Assembly: GCF_003391395.1 (NCBI RefSeq)
Contig: NZ_CP024190.1
Coordinates: 6,200,001 to 6,264,000 of the forward strand
Reading direction: 5' to 3'
Source of the DNA: Mycobacterium marinum
GTDB lineage: Bacteria > Actinomycetota > Actinomycetes > Mycobacteriales > Mycobacteriaceae
Length of the DNA stretch: 64,000 bases
Both the position numbers and the translations under genes were made by a program. Position 1 is the stretch's first letter, and each line of letters opens with the position of its first letter. Below are positions 8,315 to 16,655 of this stretch, piece after piece. The notes under the pieces are model-generated. The model made no database searches. It had not been told where the DNA came from and saw nothing but the letters and a program-made list of their open reading frames with translations.

Positions 8315-8698
8315 GTGCTCGTTGTCACGACCAATGACATTCCCGGTTGGGAAATCCAGCGGGTGTGCGGCGAAGTCTTCGGACTGACCGTGCGTTCCCG
8401 AAATGCCTTCTCCCAGATAGGCGCCGGATTCAAATCGATGTTCGGCGGCGAGTTGCAGGGCATGACCAAGAACCTGGCCGAGAGCCGCAATGAGGCGATG
8501 GCCCGGCTGATGACCGAGGCCCGCAACAAGGGCGGCAACGCGATTATCGGGATGCGCTTCGACACCACCGAGCTCGGTGACGTATGGACCGAGATCTGCG
8601 CGTACGGCACTGCGGTGCAGGCGGTGCCGGTCACCGATGCCGCACGCTACACCGCGTCGCAGCTCGGTTATGGCGGCGCTCCCCAGCCTCAGCAATAG
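8315..8698 (+). CDS. UPF0145 / YbjQ-like heavy-metal-binding domain protein
   Basis: The product is 127 residues from GTG 8315. It matches the YbjQ (UPF0145) family: an N-terminal strand LVVTTNDIPGW, the GEVFGL segment, a helix with GEL and SRNEAMARL, and the conserved GGNAIIGMRFD near residues 70-82. These proteins form pentameric rings of unknown function and have been linked loosely to metal binding. Sixteen C-terminal residues (GYGGAPQPQQ) look disordered. It follows the TM2 gene with a 71-base gap and may share its transcript. Confidence 0.85.
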   Translation: MLVVTTNDIPGWEIQRVCGEVFGLTVRSRNAFSQIGAGFKSMFGGELQGMTKNLAESRNEAMARLMTEARNKGGNAIIGMRFDTTELGDVWTEICAYGTAVQAVPVTDAARYTASQLGYGGAPQPQQ

Positions 8699-8757
8699 CC
8701 GCAGGGGCGCTCCGAGCCCCGCCGAGCGTGCCGTGACCATGGCTGTAGGTTCGGGGG

Positions 8758-9117
8758 GTGATAGTGGGGGCTTTTCTCGCCGAAGCGGCCGCTGCGGTGG
8801 ATAACAAGCTCAACGTATCCGGCGGCGTGTTGTACCGATACTGGGTCGACACCGACCGGACGGCACGGTTTCTGCTGGTGGTGTTGACCCAGACCGAAAC
8901 CGACGATCCCCACCAGCGGATCGAAGTCGAGATCAGACCTCCCACCGATGACGAACCCCTGCTGATGGGATTCGAGCTGCCCGACGCCGCAACCACCGCC
9001 GAGGTCGGGTTCGCCATCTTCAACATTGAGGTGAGCCTGCCCGTCGACGGCCGGTGGGTAATTGTGGTGACCGGAGGTGCGGGAGCGATCTCGCTTCCGT
9101 TATTGATCAGCGGGTAG
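8758..9117 (+). CDS. Conserved hypothetical protein, Rv3748-like
   Basis: This 119-residue protein starts at GTG 8758 with MIVGAFLAEAAAAVDNKL. It is the paralogue of the protein encoded at 3896-4279; the two share the opening block, VVLTQ, EIRPP/EARPP and (V/I)DGRW. It ends in a short hydrophobic strand (ISLPLLIS). Predicted soluble and mostly beta; no known catalytic motif. Its distance from its paralogue is the main sign that the 4.3-8.7 kb block is an insertion here or a loss in other species. Confidence 0.8.
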   Translation: MIVGAFLAEAAAAVDNKLNVSGGVLYRYWVDTDRTARFLLVVLTQTETDDPHQRIEVEIRPPTDDEPLLMGFELPDAATTAEVGFAIFNIEVSLPVDGRWVIVVTGGAGAISLPLLISG

Positions 9118-9208
9118 AACGGGCCCGGCTCGGCTAGATCCCGGTCATTCGCTTGTTCTGCAAGCTATGTCGCACCGCCGAATCGGGGGTGGTTGGGTGT
9201 GGCATTGC

Positions 9209-9645
9209 TCAGCCCGGGTTACCTGGTTGCCCGTTAGTCCCGTTGTCGGAAGGCGAGCCGCCCGCGCCCGTCCCGCCAAGGCTTCCGAATCCATCGCCCG
9301 CCACCTTCACCCCAATGCCGGTGGCGTTTCCTCCTGCGCCTCCGAGTCCGCTATTCGACGGGATGACGCCATCATTACCCGCGCCGCCGGCACCACCGGA
9401 AACACGCGTGCCGCCACTGCCGCCCTTGCCACCGTTTCCGCCACTGACTCCATTCACGCCGGCCCCCGGCACCACCCATACCGCCATCGCCACCGTGGCC
9501 GGCATTTCCAACGGCACTAGAACCATTGACGCCGGCAAGTCCTGCGGCGCCGCCTAGCAACACCGTTGCCGCCGTTGCCGCCGGCGCCACCAGCTCCACC
9601 GGCACCCCCGGCCCACCCGACCGTACCCGGGTCACCAGGCACGTC
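9209..9645 (-). pseudogene. Decayed PGRS fragment of a PE_PGRS gene
   Basis: On the minus strand, Gly-Gly-Ala/Asn repeats run through three reading frames in succession. The first block (about 9560-9640) reads GWAGGAGGAGGAGGNGGNG, the second (about 9460-9545) reads GNAGHGGDGGMGGAGG, and the third (9209-9465) reads GGNGGKGGSGG and ends PGNPG before TGA at 9209-9211. At least two frameshifts, near 9557 and 9460, are needed to join them. No PE domain precedes the fragment: tRNA-Ser lies about 230 bases upstream. It is therefore the 3' remnant of a PE_PGRS gene whose 5' end has been lost. Confidence 0.72.
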
Positions 9646-9838
9646 ACAGCTCGCGCGAGCACGATGGCCACGGCACTCGAGCTGCTGGGCTGTGCTCCGC
9701 TCGTCGAAGCGGTCGTGAGTGACAGCTCGGGTGCTGCAGTTCGTGCCGGTCTCGGGAGAGCGCTGCCTACTTTGCGCGCCCAATACACCCAAGAACAAAA
9801 ACCTCGGCCGACGGCCGGGGAGTCTGCAGTCGATGACG

Positions 9839-9864
9839 CGACCCGTGGTGTCACCCACGGGTCG
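9839..9864 (-). terminator. Hairpin terminator after tRNA-Ser(CGA)
   Basis: A 10-bp perfect stem (arms 9839-9848 and 9855-9864, containing GACCCGTGG and its complement) with a 6-base loop lies 10 bases beyond the 3' end of tRNA-Ser. There is no T-tract, which is common for mycobacterial terminators. Confidence 0.6.
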
Positions 9865-9874
9865 ACTCATCGCT

Positions 9875-9964
9875 TGGCGGTGGCGGAGGGATTTGAACCC
9901 TCGGACGGTTTTAGCCGTCACACGCTTTCGAGGCGTGCTCCTTAGGCCGCTCGGACACGCCACC
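9875..9964 (-). tRNA. tRNA-Ser(CGA)
   Basis: The acceptor stem GGTGGCG (9958-9964) pairs with CGCCACC (9879-9885). The T-loop reads GGTTCAAATCC, and the anticodon loop CTCGAAA gives anticodon CGA, reading the serine codon UCG. A long variable arm (GACGGCTAAAACCGTC) confirms a class II serine tRNA. CCA appears to be encoded at 9875-9877. Confidence 0.95.
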
Positions 9965-9993
9965 GCCGAGCAGCTTACCGAACCGATGGCCCG

Positions 9994-10452
9994 TCACCCC
10001 AATCGCTGGCGGCCGAAGAACTCTTCCAGGGGCGCAGCGCACTCCTGCGCGAGTACACCACCGCGCACTTGCGGGCGGTGGTTGAGCCGACGATCGCGCA
10101 CCACATCCCACAATGAACCGACCGCTCCAGTCTTGGGTTCCCACGCACCGAACACCAAACGAGCCACCCGCGCCAGCACCAGCGCACCCGCACACATGGT
10201 GCACGGTTCCACCGTTACCGCCAGCGTGGCGCCTTCGAGCCGCCACCCATCCCCAAGCACTCGCGCCGCCGCCCGCAACGCCAGGATCTCGGCGTGGGCG
10301 GTCGGATCGCCGAGTTCCTCGCGGGCGTTTACCGCGCGGGCGAGTTCGGTCCCGTCAGCGGAGATCACCACCGCACCGATGGGTACATCGCGCGGACCGG
10401 CCGTCGCGGCTACCGCCAGAGCGGCGCGGACCAGATCTTCGTCCGCGATCAC
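9994..10452 (-). CDS. tadA: tRNA-specific adenosine deaminase
   Basis: TadA converts the wobble adenosine of tRNA-Arg(ACG) to inosine so that one tRNA reads several CGN codons. The 152-residue product has the cytidine/deoxycytidylate deaminase zinc site: HAE (H53, E55 as proton shuttle) and PCTMC (C84, C87). It has the usual TadA length. It starts at GTG 10452, overlapping the previous gene's stop as GTGA, so it is coupled to its partner. Its presumed substrate, a tRNA-Arg with anticodon ACG, is encoded at 46484-46556 in this window. Confidence 0.95.
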   Translation of the reverse strand: MIADEDLVRAALAVAATAGPRDVPIGAVVISADGTELARAVNAREELGDPTAHAEILALRAAARVLGDGWRLEGATLAVTVEPCTMCAGALVLARVARLVFGAWEPKTGAVGSLWDVVRDRRLNHRPQVRGGVLAQECAAPLEEFFGRQRLG

Positions 10453-10970
10453 CGACCGAGGCGGTCGATTATCGCCGACAGCTGCTCCGCGAAGCCCATC
10501 TCCCGGGCGATGCGGCCAAGTTGTTCATCAGCGTAAAGATCGGTCTCGTCGAGGATGACCCCCAGCACGGCCTCGGGCAGGCCGATATCTGCCAGCAGGC
10601 CCAAATCGCCTTCCTCGAACGGGTCGGCATCCTCGAGGTCCTCGGGATCTATTTCGGAGTCCAGGCTGTCCAGGACTTCAGCCGCGATGTCGTAGTCAAG
10701 TGCCGCGGTGGCATCCGACAACAGCAGCCGGGTCCCTGAAGGCGCCGGACGCAGAATGACGAAGAACTCGTCATCAATGTCCAGGAGCCCGAAGACAGCT
10801 CCCGAGCTGCGCAATTCCCGCAGCTCGGTTTCGGCCGCCGACAGCGTGGCCAAGGCCTTCGCGCTCATCGCGGCGCAACGCCATTTACCTTCTTCACGAA
10901 CCACGGCAACGCCGAAACCGTCCGGCGTTTCCGCGGACGGGCCTTTCGCTGCGGCCCGTTGTGCTCCCAT
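10449..10970 (-). CDS. tRNA adenosine deaminase-associated protein (Rv3753c-like)
   Basis: This 173-residue, strongly acidic protein contains the central run DSEIDPEDLEDADPFEEG (about 103-120). It corresponds to the actinobacterial family annotated as tRNA adenosine deaminase-associated protein, named for its constant position directly before tadA. Residues 15-85 (GFGVAVVREEGKW, ELRELRSSGAVFGL) form the conserved core. Its biochemical role is not established. The 4-base overlap with tadA indicates a fixed stoichiometry. ATG at 10970 gives the N-terminal MGAQRAAAKG; a later start before FGVAVV cannot be excluded. Confidence 0.82.
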   Translation of the reverse strand: MGAQRAAAKGPSAETPDGFGVAVVREEGKWRCAAMSAKALATLSAAETELRELRSSGAVFGLLDIDDEFFVILRPAPSGTRLLLSDATAALDYDIAAEVLDSLDSEIDPEDLEDADPFEEGDLGLLADIGLPEAVLGVILDETDLYADEQLGRIAREMGFAEQLSAIIDRLGR

Positions 10971-11086
10971 GGGCGCTTACGGTAGTCGCTGGCCAGGTTT
11001 GTGACCAGATGACCCTTGACCAGCGCCGCTGGGCAAGCACGGCGGCGGACACACACGAGCAATGCAAGTGTGCCAACCTTGGGACT

Positions 11087-12046
11087 GTGCAGACGACACC
11101 CGTGTGTGTACTCGGGCTGGGCTTGATCGGTGGTTCCATCATGCGGGCCACCGCTGCAGCAGATCGTGTGGTCTTCGGCTACAACCGGTCGGTGGAAGGC
11201 GCCAACGGCGCCCAGTCGGACGGATTTGAGGCCACCACCGATCTCGCCGAAACGCTGGCCCGGGCCGCCGACACCAACGCATTGATTGTGCTGGCCGTTC
11301 CTATGCCGGCGTTGCCGAGCATGCTGACCCATATCCGCGAGTTGGCCCCTAACTGCCCGCTGACCGACGTGACCAGCGTCAAGACCGCCGTCCTGGAGGA
11401 AGTCACCGAGGCCGGTCTGCGCGAGCGCTTCGTCGGCGGTCACCCGATGACCGGCACCGCACACTCCGGTTGGGGGGCTGGTCACGGCGCCCTATTCACG
11501 CGGGCACCCTGGGTAGTCAGCGTCGACGACCACGTGGATCCCGTGGTGTGGTCGATGGTGATGCAGCTGGCGCTGGACTGCGGAGCGGTGGTCGTGCCGG
11601 CCAAGTCCGACGAGCACGACGCGGCCGCGGCGGCCATCTCGCACCTGCCCCACCTGCTCGCCGAGGCACTGGCGGTCACCGCCGCCGAAGTCCCCCTGGC
11701 TTTTGCGCTGGCCGCGGGTTCGTTCCGGGACGCCACCCGCGTTGCCGGCACCGCTCCCGACCTGGTTCGGGCGATGTGCGAGGCCAACACCGGACAGTTG
11801 GTGCCGGCCGCGGACCGAATCATCGAATTGCTCAACCGTGCCCGCGATTCGTTGGCCTGCAACGGCTCGGTGGCCGACCTGGTCGACGCGGGCAACGCCG
11901 CGCGCACCCGCTACGAGAGCTTCCCGCGCTCCGACATCTCCACGGTGACGATCGGCGAGCCGCGCTGGCGCGAACGACTGGCCGCGGCCGGCCGGGCGGG
12001 CGGCGTGATCAAATCCGCTCTGCCAAGCCTGGATAGTCCAGGATGA
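11087..12046 (+). CDS. tyrA: Prephenate dehydrogenase
   Basis: TyrA oxidatively decarboxylates prephenate to 4-hydroxyphenylpyruvate in tyrosine synthesis. The 319-residue product opens with a Rossmann motif GLGLIGG (G10, G12, G15). It contains the family blocks LTDVTSVK and GGHPMTGTAHSGW near residues 93-125; the latter carries the catalytic histidine region. The helical dimerisation domain follows (FALAAGSFRDATRVA). GTG at 11087 was chosen because the Rossmann strand begins six residues later and the longer frame has no family-like sequence. There is no ACT or chorismate mutase domain. Its last 38 bases overlap the convergent gene at 12009-12608. Confidence 0.93.
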   Translation: MQTTPVCVLGLGLIGGSIMRATAAADRVVFGYNRSVEGANGAQSDGFEATTDLAETLARAADTNALIVLAVPMPALPSMLTHIRELAPNCPLTDVTSVKTAVLEEVTEAGLRERFVGGHPMTGTAHSGWGAGHGALFTRAPWVVSVDDHVDPVVWSMVMQLALDCGAVVVPAKSDEHDAAAAAISHLPHLLAEALAVTAAEVPLAFALAAGSFRDATRVAGTAPDLVRAMCEANTGQLVPAADRIIELLNRARDSLACNGSVADLVDAGNAARTRYESFPRSDISTVTIGEPRWRERLAAAGRAGGVIKSALPSLDSPG

Positions 12047-12608
12047 AACCTTCATCGTCGACGGTCACGGTGGTATCGGCGACCGGGGAGCGCAACTTGA
12101 TGCCATCCAGGCGGCCCTCACTGCTGTAGCTCACGGTGGCCGCGTCGACGCTCATGTCCGGCACGTTGACGTAGACCATCGGCAAGGTGATCATCTCCGC
12201 ACGCTCGTGGATTCCGAGGCGCCGGATCGGCAGCGCGTTGAAGAACGGGCTGAACACCAGGTCGATGTCCAGCGCGCCGTTGTACCCCGCTCGGCTCTCC
12301 CCCTGGTGGTCGGTGACCAACCACATGTTCTCTTCGTCCCGGGCGATCGCGAGCTGACGTTCCCGCTCGGCCAGCGTGACGGTCAGTCCGAACCGTTTGG
12401 TGGCGCCGGTCTCGTCGGTCTGCAGATCGTAGAAAGCGCCGAATGCGGGGTTGCTGGTGGTGGCGGCCGCCACAATGCGGCCATTTGCCCTGATCCGCTT
12501 GCCGGACACCTGAATTCGTACCGATTCCATGCGCGAGACGTCTTGAGCACGCCACGTCAACATAGCCGTCCAGAGGCGCCGAGCCGGATCAGAGGAAACT
12601 GAGTTCAC
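12009..12608 (-). CDS. Putative glycolipid-binding domain protein (Rv3755c-like)
   Basis: The 199-residue protein matches the putative glycolipid-binding family (PF06475): an N-terminal WR segment near residue 19, the SGKRIRANGRIV strand, QLAIARDEENMWL, the GALDIDLVFSPFFNALPIRRL block (residues about 112-133) and a C-terminal LDYPGLAERI. It is mainly beta and predicted soluble. GTG at 12608 is the likely start; its length then equals what I recall for Rv3755c. It lies 4 bases after proZ and is probably the last gene of the proXVWZ operon, although a functional link to osmolyte uptake is not evident. Its 3' end overlaps tyrA by 38 bases, tail to tail. Confidence 0.8.
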   Translation of the reverse strand: MNSVSSDPARRLWTAMLTWRAQDVSRMESVRIQVSGKRIRANGRIVAAATTSNPAFGAFYDLQTDETGATKRFGLTVTLAERERQLAIARDEENMWLVTDHQGESRAGYNGALDIDLVFSPFFNALPIRRLGIHERAEMITLPMVYVNVPDMSVDAATVSYSSEGRLDGIKLRSPVADTTVTVDDEGFILDYPGLAERI

Positions 12609-12612
12609 ATGT

Positions 12613-13359
12613 CTACCGTAGGACGTGTGAACCAACCGCGGCGGAATTGGGACTAACTGCAACGTCAATTCGGTCATCTGGCTGGTGCCAGAACCTGCTC
12701 AGGCGGCCGGTACCGGGCACCGACGCCCATCCCGCCAACGCCAGCAGCCCGTCCAAAGACAGCGCCAAGGCCGCCACCATCAGCGCACCGACCAAGGCGA
12801 TATGGAACTGACGTTCCTTGATCCCATCGATCAGGTAGCGGCCCAGCCCGCCCAGGCTGGCGTAGGCAGCCACCGTCGCGGTGGCGACCACTTGCAGCGT
12901 CGCGCTGCGCAACCCGCCGAGTATCAGTGGCAGGGCGTTGGGCATCTCGACGCGCAACACCACCTGGGCCTCGGTCATACCCATCGCACGGGCGGCATCG
13001 ACCACCAGCGGGTCGACGCTGGCGATGCCCGCGTAGGTGCCGGCCAGTAGCGGCGGCATGCCCAACAGCATCAGCGCGACTATCGGCGGCCCCAGCCCCA
13101 GTCCGAACAACAGCACACCGAGCAGCAGCACGCCCAGCGTCGGCAAGGCGCGCAGCCCGTTGACCGCGCTGACCACCAGCACCTGACCACGGCCGGTGTG
13201 CCCGATGATCAACCCAATCGGTATGGCAACCAGCGCCGACGCCGTCACGGCCAGCGCGGTGTATTCCAGGTGCTCGGCGGTGCGCTCGGCCAGGCCGGCC
13301 GATCCGGTCCAATTTGCGGCGGTGGACAAATAGGACAGCGCCTGCTGCAGGAAACTCAT
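12613..13359 (-). CDS. proZ: Glycine betaine/choline-type ABC transporter permease ProZ
   Basis: One of two membrane permeases of an osmoprotectant ABC importer. The 248-residue protein has about five or six membrane helices and the permease coupling loop consensus DAARAMGMTEAQVVLRVEMPN near residues 120-140, which contacts the ATPase. ATG 13359 overlaps the proW stop as ATGA and is preceded by a GGTGGGG stretch; a longer frame from 13419 overlaps proW too far. It is slightly longer at the C terminus than the H37Rv protein as I remember it. It would pair with ProW to form the channel. Confidence 0.93.
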   Translation of the reverse strand: MSFLQQALSYLSTAANWTGSAGLAERTAEHLEYTALAVTASALVAIPIGLIIGHTGRGQVLVVSAVNGLRALPTLGVLLLGVLLFGLGLGPPIVALMLLGMPPLLAGTYAGIASVDPLVVDAARAMGMTEAQVVLRVEMPNALPLILGGLRSATLQVVATATVAAYASLGGLGRYLIDGIKERQFHIALVGALMVAALALSLDGLLALAGWASVPGTGRLSRFWHQPDDRIDVAVSPNSAAVGSHVLR

Positions 13360-14036
13360 CGGGCCCCACCCACGATCGGAGATCTGAACCGACGCCGGCT
13401 GCGCGAGCTGCGCTCCCACGGCGTGGCCAACCGGCCAGCCACGTTGAGCACCATGTCGATCAGGATGGCCAGGACAAACATCACGGTGATACCGGCCACG
13501 ATCTGGTCGCTCTTGTCCATCAGGTAACCCGCGGTGAACCAGGTGCCCAGACCGCCGATCCCGATCACCGCCCCCACCGAAACCATTGCGATATTGGTCA
13601 CCACCACCACCCGCAGGCCGGATACCAGCACCGGAATCGATAGCGGCAGTTCAACTTTCAGCATTCGCGCAATCGGCGAATAGCCGACCGCCACGGCGGC
13701 ATCCCGGACCTGCGCGGGCACCGCATCCAGGGCCTCCAGCACGGCACGCACTAGCAGGGCGCTCGTGTAGGCCGACAGCGCGATGATCACGTTCGCCTCT
13801 TGCAGGATCCGCGTCTTGATGATCAGCGGCAACACCACGAACAGCGCGAGCGACGGGATGGTGAAGACGACGCTGGTGGTTGCCGTCGTCAGCCGACGCA
13901 GCGTCGGTCTGTGCTGCACGAACAGCCCCAGGGGGACCGCGATCGCCGTACCGATCAGCACCGGAATCAGCGACAGCCGTAGATGGACCATGGTCAGCGC
14001 CCAAGCGGCGCCGAGGTGGGTCATCAAGTAAGGCAT
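13356..14036 (-). CDS. proW: Glycine betaine/choline-type ABC transporter permease ProW
   Basis: This is the second permease of the importer: 226 residues with five or more hydrophobic helices. It has the ATPase-coupling loop (DAAVAVGYSPIARMLKVELP near residues 112-131) and the typical GIGGLGTWFTAG segment near residues 160-171. It starts with ATG at 14036, 9 bases after proV, and ends overlapping proZ. The C-terminal run SSRSRRRFRSP is basic and presumably cytosolic. Confidence 0.93.
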   Translation of the reverse strand: MPYLMTHLGAAWALTMVHLRLSLIPVLIGTAIAVPLGLFVQHRPTLRRLTTATTSVVFTIPSLALFVVLPLIIKTRILQEANVIIALSAYTSALLVRAVLEALDAVPAQVRDAAVAVGYSPIARMLKVELPLSIPVLVSGLRVVVVTNIAMVSVGAVIGIGGLGTWFTAGYLMDKSDQIVAGITVMFVLAILIDMVLNVAGRLATPWERSSRSRRRFRSPIVGGAR

Positions 14037-14045
14037 ACCCGGGCC

Positions 14046-15134
14046 TTATCGCCGGCTTTTCAACGCGGACAGCACGTCATCGGCCAGCACTCCACCGATG
14101 ACCTTGCCGCCTTCGTCGACGGCCACACCCATGGATGACGGCGACGACAGCGCGGCATCCAGCGCCTGGCTAAGGTTGCCGTTCGGCCGGAATACCGCCC
14201 CCACCACCGTCATGGCGTCCGGCAGGGTCGCACCATCGCGGTGGCGGCGCAATCCGTCGGCGTCAATCCAGCCCACCGGGACGTCATCGTCGCTGACCAC
14301 CAGCGCCCAGCCATCGGGCAGTTGTGAGCGCCCCAGACTGCTCACACAGATCCGCTCGAGGTCATGCAGCTCGAGACCCGCCCCATCGAAGAGTTGCAGC
14401 AGCCGGTAGCCACGGCCCAAGCCAATGAATTTCGACACGAACTCATTGGCCGGGCGGGCGAGCAGCCGCGCGGGCTGGTCGCATTGCTGCAGCCGGCCGC
14501 CCGGCGCGAACACCGCCACCACCTCGCCGAGTTTGAACGCCTCGTCGATGTCGTGCGTGACGAAAACGATGGTCTTGTGTAGATCACTTTGCAGACGCAG
14601 GATTTCGTTCTGCAGGTCATGGCGCACCACCGGGTCGACAGCAGAGAAGGCCTCGTCCATCAACAGGATCGGCGGGTCAGCCGCCAGCGCCCGCGCCACC
14701 CCGACCCGCTGTTGTTCGCCACCGGAGAGTTGGGCCGGATAACGGCTGGCCACCTTGGGGTTCAGACCTACCCGTTCGAGTACTTCGTAGGCGGCTTTGC
14801 GGGCGGCCCGGCGTGACTGCCCCTTCAGCACCGGCACCGTCGCGACATTGTCGATCACCCGCTGATGGGGCATCAGCCCCGCGTTTTGGATGACGTAACC
14901 GATCCCGAGGCGCAACCTCACCGGGTTCACCGTGGAGACGTCGGTGCCGTTGACGGTGACGGTGCCCGAACTCGGCTCGACCATGCGGTTGATCATGCGC
15001 AGTGCGGTTGTCTTGCCACAGCCCGATGGGCCCACGAAAACGGTCAGCATGCCGTCGGCGACTTCGAGGCTCAGTTGGTCTACGGCGGTGGTGCCGTCGG
15101 CGTACACCTTGTCGACATTGTCAAACCTGATCAA
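14046..15134 (-). CDS. proV: Osmoprotectant ABC transporter ATP-binding protein ProV
   Basis: This protein provides ATP hydrolysis for the ProXVWZ importer. The 362-residue sequence has Walker A GPSGCGKT (about 35-42), Q-loop YVIQNAG (80-86), the ABC signature LSGGEQQ (136-142), Walker B ILLMDE (156-161) and the switch histidine in THD (about residue 192). The last 110 residues resemble a CBS-type pair (WALVVSDDDVPVGWI, SSMGVAVDEGG), which in related importers senses ionic strength. The start is TTG at 15134, as the conserved IRFDNVDKVY opening requires; an upstream GGGAA may serve as a weak ribosome-binding site. Confidence 0.94.
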   Translation of the reverse strand: MIRFDNVDKVYADGTTAVDQLSLEVADGMLTVFVGPSGCGKTTALRMINRMVEPSSGTVTVNGTDVSTVNPVRLRLGIGYVIQNAGLMPHQRVIDNVATVPVLKGQSRRAARKAAYEVLERVGLNPKVASRYPAQLSGGEQQRVGVARALAADPPILLMDEAFSAVDPVVRHDLQNEILRLQSDLHKTIVFVTHDIDEAFKLGEVVAVFAPGGRLQQCDQPARLLARPANEFVSKFIGLGRGYRLLQLFDGAGLELHDLERICVSSLGRSQLPDGWALVVSDDDVPVGWIDADGLRRHRDGATLPDAMTVVGAVFRPNGNLSQALDAALSSPSSMGVAVDEGGKVIGGVLADDVLSALKSRR

Positions 15135-15153
15135 TGCGTTTCCCAGTTAGTCT

Positions 15154-16101
15154 CTAGGGCCGGATCGGATGATCGAAGCCGTTGTCGTGCAACCATTTCC
15201 GCGCGGCCTCATCAGGGTCGATGCCACCGTTGCCCGATACCGAAGCGTTGAGCTCAGCCACGCCTTCGGTGGTCAACTTCGCTGACACCGCGTCGAGGAC
15301 GTCTTTGATGCGATCAGACTTCTTCTGCGAATTGAGCAGCGGCACAATGTTGCCGGCCCGGAAGTTGTGCTCCGGATCGGCGAGCACCACCAGGTGGTTC
15401 TGCCGGATCGTCGGCGACGTGCTGAAAATGTCGGCGGCGTCGACCGTTCCGTCCAACAACGCCCGCACTGTTACCGCGCCGCCGCCGTCGTTGATCGTCA
15501 CGAAATTCTGAGGTGAGATGTCGAGCCCGTATTTCTCGCGCAGCCCACGCAATCCGGACGGCCTGTTCTGAAACGCCGAGGGCGCCGCGAACCGCAGATT
15601 CGCGGAATGCGGGGCCAGGTCCGCGATCGTCTTCAGGTTCCACTTGTCGGCGGTAGCACTGGTGACGGTGACCGTGTCGGTATCCGAAGCCGGCGACGGC
15701 GTGAGAACCGACAGATCTCCGGGCAGCCGCCGGTAAAGCTCCAATTCGACGGCCTCCAGCAGGGTCACGGTGGCGTGTGGGTCGAAGTACAGCAAGAGGT
15801 TTCCGATGTACTCCGGAACCAGATCGATGGAATGGTCCTTGAGCGCCGGTATGTAGGTTTCGCGGCTGCCGATTCCCAACCGCATTCCGACCTCGAAGCC
15901 ATTTGCCCGCAACGCCTGTGCATAGAGTTCGGCGACAATCTGCGATTCCGGGAAGTCGCCAGACCCGACCACGATCGAGTTGATGTCACAGCTGGTGGTC
16001 CCGAATGGGTCCGAACTGCCGCAGGCCGCGACCGAACACACCATCACAACGCACAGCGCTGCGGCGAGTGTTGCGCGGCACACGCGCCGCAGCGTCCCCA
16101 T
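15154..16101 (-). CDS. proX: Osmoprotectant-binding lipoprotein ProX
   Basis: ProX is the substrate-binding protein of the importer, anchored outside the membrane. Residues 1-26 are a lipoprotein signal peptide ending in the lipobox VAAC with C27 as the lipidated residue. The remaining 288 residues match the OpuAC/glycine-betaine-binding fold: DFPESQIVAELYAQAL, ETYIPALKDHSIDLVPEYIGNLL, and the hinge NDGGGAVTVRALLDGTVDAADIFS region. It is the first gene of proX-proV-proW-proZ; the promoter should lie in the 115 bases between it and the divergent LapA-like gene. Confidence 0.93.
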   Translation of the reverse strand: MGTLRRVCRATLAAALCVVMVCSVAACGSSDPFGTTSCDINSIVVGSGDFPESQIVAELYAQALRANGFEVGMRLGIGSRETYIPALKDHSIDLVPEYIGNLLLYFDPHATVTLLEAVELELYRRLPGDLSVLTPSPASDTDTVTVTSATADKWNLKTIADLAPHSANLRFAAPSAFQNRPSGLRGLREKYGLDISPQNFVTINDGGGAVTVRALLDGTVDAADIFSTSPTIRQNHLVVLADPEHNFRAGNIVPLLNSQKKSDRIKDVLDAVSAKLTTEGVAELNASVSGNGGIDPDEAARKWLHDNGFDHPIRP

Positions 16102-16216
16102 GCACCCGACACTATCGTCCGCGATGGTGTGTTGCCGCGCAGACGTGAAAGCGCAGCAAAGTTGCCAGCGGAGATTTAATTACCTTCACCGCGGAAAAAA
16201 GGGTAAACATGACGGT

Positions 16217-16594
16217 ATGAGCAGCAACCAATCTGGCTCAGCTGGTCCCCCACCGCAGACCAAAGCGCCCTCGACGCCGGCGCCAAAGCCCGCTCCGAGT
16301 TCGGGGGAACCCCCGATCAAGTTCACCCGGGCGGCCGCGCTGTGGTCCTCACTGATCACCGGCTTCTTGGTGCTGATCGTGTTGCTGATCTTCATCGCCC
16401 AAAACACCGCCTCGACGGCTTTCGCCTTCTTCGGCTGGCATTGGAGCCTGCCCCTGGGTGTGGCGATACTGCTGGCGGCCGTGGGGGGCGGTTTGCTGAC
16501 CGTCGCGGTCGGCACCGCGCGGATTCTGCAGCTGCGCCGCGAGGCGAAAAAGAGTCACGCGCAGGCACTGCGGGCCACCAACCCCGGGCGTTGA
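16217..16594 (+). CDS. LapA-domain (DUF1049) membrane protein, Rv3760-like
   Basis: The 125-residue protein has a Pro/Ala-rich cytosolic N terminus (residues 1-38). Two membrane helices follow, around 45-65 (TGFLVLIVLLIFIAQN) and 80-105. The sequence FIAQNTASTAFAFFGWHW between them is the DUF1049/LapA signature. It ends in a basic RREAKKSHAQ helix. Family members are small inner-membrane proteins associated with envelope assembly in other bacteria; the mycobacterial role is unknown. ATG 16217 is the first start that leaves the conserved region intact. The gene is divergent from proX. Confidence 0.85.
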   Translation: MSSNQSGSAGPPPQTKAPSTPAPKPAPSSGEPPIKFTRAAALWSSLITGFLVLIVLLIFIAQNTASTAFAFFGWHWSLPLGVAILLAAVGGGLLTVAVGTARILQLRREAKKSHAQALRATNPGR

Positions 16595-16655
16595 CCGGCC
16601 TTGCACGCCGCCGGGCTCGCACCCCGGAAAACCCGGGCAGACATTCGATCTGAGG

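Noticed and set aside
9803..9821. GC-rich imperfect hairpin (CGGCCG/CGGCCG) near tRNA-Ser
   Set aside because: The arms overlap in a simple GC palindrome; the neighbouring 9839-9864 stem is the stronger and better placed terminator.
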